A stretch of 6,267 nucleotides of DNA, taken from Chloroflexota bacterium (GTDB lineage Bacteria; Chloroflexota; Dehalococcoidia; GIF9; AB-539-J10). Both the position numbers and the translations under genes were made by a program. Every line of letters begins with the position of its first letter. The stretch's first letter is position 1. The stretch covers positions 1-6,267 of the forward strand of contig JADFUZ010000159.1 of assembly GCA_015222295.1 (NCBI GenBank). Direction: 5' to 3'. A model generated the notes under the pieces. That model saw nothing but the letters and a program-made list of their open reading frames with translations. It searched no databases and had not been told where the DNA came from. Positions 4,877-6,267 of the stretch are shown here, in pieces.

Positions 4877-6121
4877 CTAGTCTCCTTGTGGGTTCAATGA
4901 CAGGGCGAGCTTCTCCTCTTCTGCTCTGGTCTTGACCTCCCCGTCCAGCCTTGCCGTTTGCAGGCGGCGAAGGGCTATGCCTAGCTCCGGTCCGGCGGGA
5001 AAGCCCAGCTCTCTAAGCCTTTCTCCGTCAACCGAAGTCTTTACATAGCGCAATGTGGTCAGAAACAGCTCGAGCTTAAGAGACGCTGATCGGAATTCTG
5101 AAGCTATGACATTGGATTGAATGGCCACGGGTCGGAACTCACGGAGAAAGCGGTAGATCTCACTACGCCTGATGGAGGGTCTATTCAGGAAGGGAAGCCC
5201 GGTCTTGAGCCGCAGTGTATGGCGCAATACGTCAGCCAGGCTGTTCGGCAGATTGAGGCGCTCGATGAATCTCTCATTCTGTTGTTCGCTGAGATGGTAG
5301 ACCAGCAGGCACAGGTAAAGTGAGGGAAGCTGCCCGGCCCGGCTGAGCTGGCGCGCCTTATCAAAGCTCCCGGCTATCCAACCATTACCCTTGAGGGCAG
5401 GGTGAATCTCCGGCAGCACGCCCAGCTCCCCGAGTCGCCTGATGGCATGTTCCGGGTGCTTCTCTCGCAGAATGAGTTCCAGCTCATGCCTCGTACGGTC
5501 GGCGCTTATGGTTCTCAGCATGGGGATGTCTCGCTCGAGCAGTCTGGCGGTCTCTGGCTCGAGGCTGAAGCCCAGCCGTTGCTCGTAGCGGACAGCTCTC
5601 AGGATTCTGGTGGCGTCGTCGCAAAAACTCCTGCTGTGCAGGACGCGGACCAGGCCGTGCTCGAGGTCCACCTTGCCTTGATAGGGGTCGACTAGCTCTC
5701 CGTAGTCGTCTGGAGCCAGCGATATCGTCATGGCATTGATGGAGAAATCCCTCCGCAAGAGGTCGTCGCTGAGTGTACCTGGCGTGACTGTTGGTAGTGC
5801 CCCGGGCCGGGCGTAAGTCTCCCCTCGGGCAGTAGCCAGGTCCAGAGTGAAATCGCCGCAACTGAGCTTGGCAGTGCCGAAGCGAGGATGGGTAGCTAGC
5901 TTTGCCTGCGTGGTTCCGGCCAGCCGCTCCGCCAGTTCCAGCGCGTCCCCTTCAACGACCAGGTCAAGGTCGAAGTTGGGATGGCCGAGGAGCAGGTCCC
6001 GCACCACTCCGCCGACGAGATATGCCCTTTGCCCCAGCCGGTCGGCCTCTCTGCTGATGGTTCCAACCAGCTCAAGAACCTGGTGGGGTAGGTACCGCTC
6101 AACTTGTGGAGCAAGGTTCAT
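4877..6121 (-). CDS. cca: tRNA nucleotidyltransferase / poly(A) polymerase family protein (CCA- or A-adding)
   Basis: The 414-residue class II nucleotidyltransferase is expected to add or repair the 3' CCA end of tRNA. The head domain (about 1-160) has LVGGVVRDLLLG (35-46), the metal-binding D51-x-D53 in FDLDLVV, the flexible-loop region ending SDDLLRRDFSINAM (118-131), then DPYQGKVDLEHGLVRVLH (145-162). The motif D region reads DDATR (168-172) in place of the EDxxR of many CCA enzymes, followed by ILRAVRYEQRLGF (173-185). The rest is a helical tRNA-binding part. Length is close to stand-alone CCA enzymes (~400), with no CBS, DHH or HD domain. The loop between motifs A and B is present, which argues against a CC-adding enzyme. 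CCA-, A-adding or poly(A) activity cannot be told apart with certainty here. The start at 6121 has only a weak AGGCAAG upstream, and a good promoter lies 50 bases before it. Confidence 0.9.
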   Translation of the reverse strand: MNLAPQVERYLPHQVLELVGTISREADRLGQRAYLVGGVVRDLLLGHPNFDLDLVVEGDALELAERLAGTTQAKLATHPRFGTAKLSCGDFTLDLATARGETYARPGALPTVTPGTLSDDLLRRDFSINAMTISLAPDDYGELVDPYQGKVDLEHGLVRVLHSRSFCDDATRILRAVRYEQRLGFSLEPETARLLERDIPMLRTISADRTRHELELILREKHPEHAIRRLGELGVLPEIHPALKGNGWIAGSFDKARQLSRAGQLPSLYLCLLVYHLSEQQNERFIERLNLPNSLADVLRHTLRLKTGLPFLNRPSIRRSEIYRFLREFRPVAIQSNVIASEFRSASLKLELFLTTLRYVKTSVDGERLRELGFPAGPELGIALRRLQTARLDGEVKTRAEEEKLALSLNPQGD

Positions 6122-6171
6122 TCTTGCCTGGTTCCGGGCAGTTGGGCGCCCGCCGTCATGCTACCCGTACC

Positions 6172-6180
6172 ATTATATCA
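6172..6180 (-). promoter_or_regulatory. Extended -10 promoter for the tRNA nucleotidyltransferase gene
   Basis: The minus strand reads TGATATAAT, a perfect TATAAT preceded by the TGn extension. The -35 position at 17 bases (AGGTGC) is poor, as is usual for extended -10 promoters. Transcription would start near 6165, leaving a leader of roughly 44 bases before the ATG at 6121. Confidence 0.55.
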
Positions 6181-6267
6181 TCGCAGCTCTTCCCGCACCT
6201 GGTGCGCCGCTCGGGGGCGCTGAGGTCGTTGAAACTAAGCCCATCAGGACGTGGCTGGGTCGCGGAG
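6181..6267. other. Unassigned GC-rich window end
   Basis: No start codon with a Shine-Dalgarno site, no tRNA-like cloverleaf and no recognisable protein family is seen. Two short dyads occur: GCACC/GGTGC with a one-base loop (about 6195-6205) and GCGCC/GGCGC with a seven-base loop just after it. Some frames stay open to the edge on both strands, including a minus frame ending at 6156, but the fragment is too short to call. Confidence 0.4.

Noticed and set aside
5484..5861. 125-codon minus-strand open frame within the tRNA nucleotidyltransferase gene
   Set aside because: It is a frame-shifted shadow, arginine- and proline-rich, while the main frame carries all family motifs.
6156..6267. Minus-strand open fragment as the C-terminal end of an upstream gene
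   Set aside because: Only about 37 codons, no family resemblance, and the frame overlaps the extended -10 promoter. Other frames are equally open, so it cannot be supported.

Overview
The window holds six protein-coding genes, all of housekeeping type, with no mobile element, CRISPR array or identifiable RNA gene. The closest overall match I can suggest is a deep-branching bacterium, probably Chloroflexota of the Dehalococcoidia kind. The grounds are an archaeal-type bifunctional FBP aldolase/phosphatase, an MEP-pathway ispE next to rsmA, moderately high GC and good Shine-Dalgarno sites. This placement is inferred from gene content and protein style, not from any database match.

Layout. The left half is a minus-strand cluster read fbp (2762-1662), rdgB (1660-1049), dnaN (1010 to beyond the left edge). 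It covers gluconeogenesis, clean-up of non-canonical purine nucleotides, and the replication sliding clamp. fbp and rdgB are separated by one base. dnaN follows after 38 bases, with a good promoter of its own that begins inside the 3' end of rdgB. A divergent intergenic region of about 300 bases (2763-3059) separates this cluster from a plus-strand pair, rsmA (3060-3926) and ispE (3931-4782), four bases apart. They act in ribosome maturation and isoprenoid precursor synthesis. ispE converges on a minus-strand tRNA nucleotidyltransferase gene (6121-4877) across 94 bases carrying three short hairpins. The last ~145 bases hold an extended -10 promoter for that gene and an unassigned GC-rich end.

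The most interesting non-coding sequence is the fbp/rsmA divergent region. A composite inverted repeat has TTGAC -35-like boxes, one per strand, at its outer ends. An 18-bp perfect palindrome falls where the fbp mRNA leader would be. On the protein side, the FBP aldolase/phosphatase keeps every catalytic residue I can recall for the family. IspE lacks one residue in its usual DGYH motif. The tRNA nucleotidyltransferase has sequence features reminiscent of A-adding enzymes.

I see no evidence of a novel multi-gene system. This is mostly an ordinary core-genome region with a few regulatory details worth checking.
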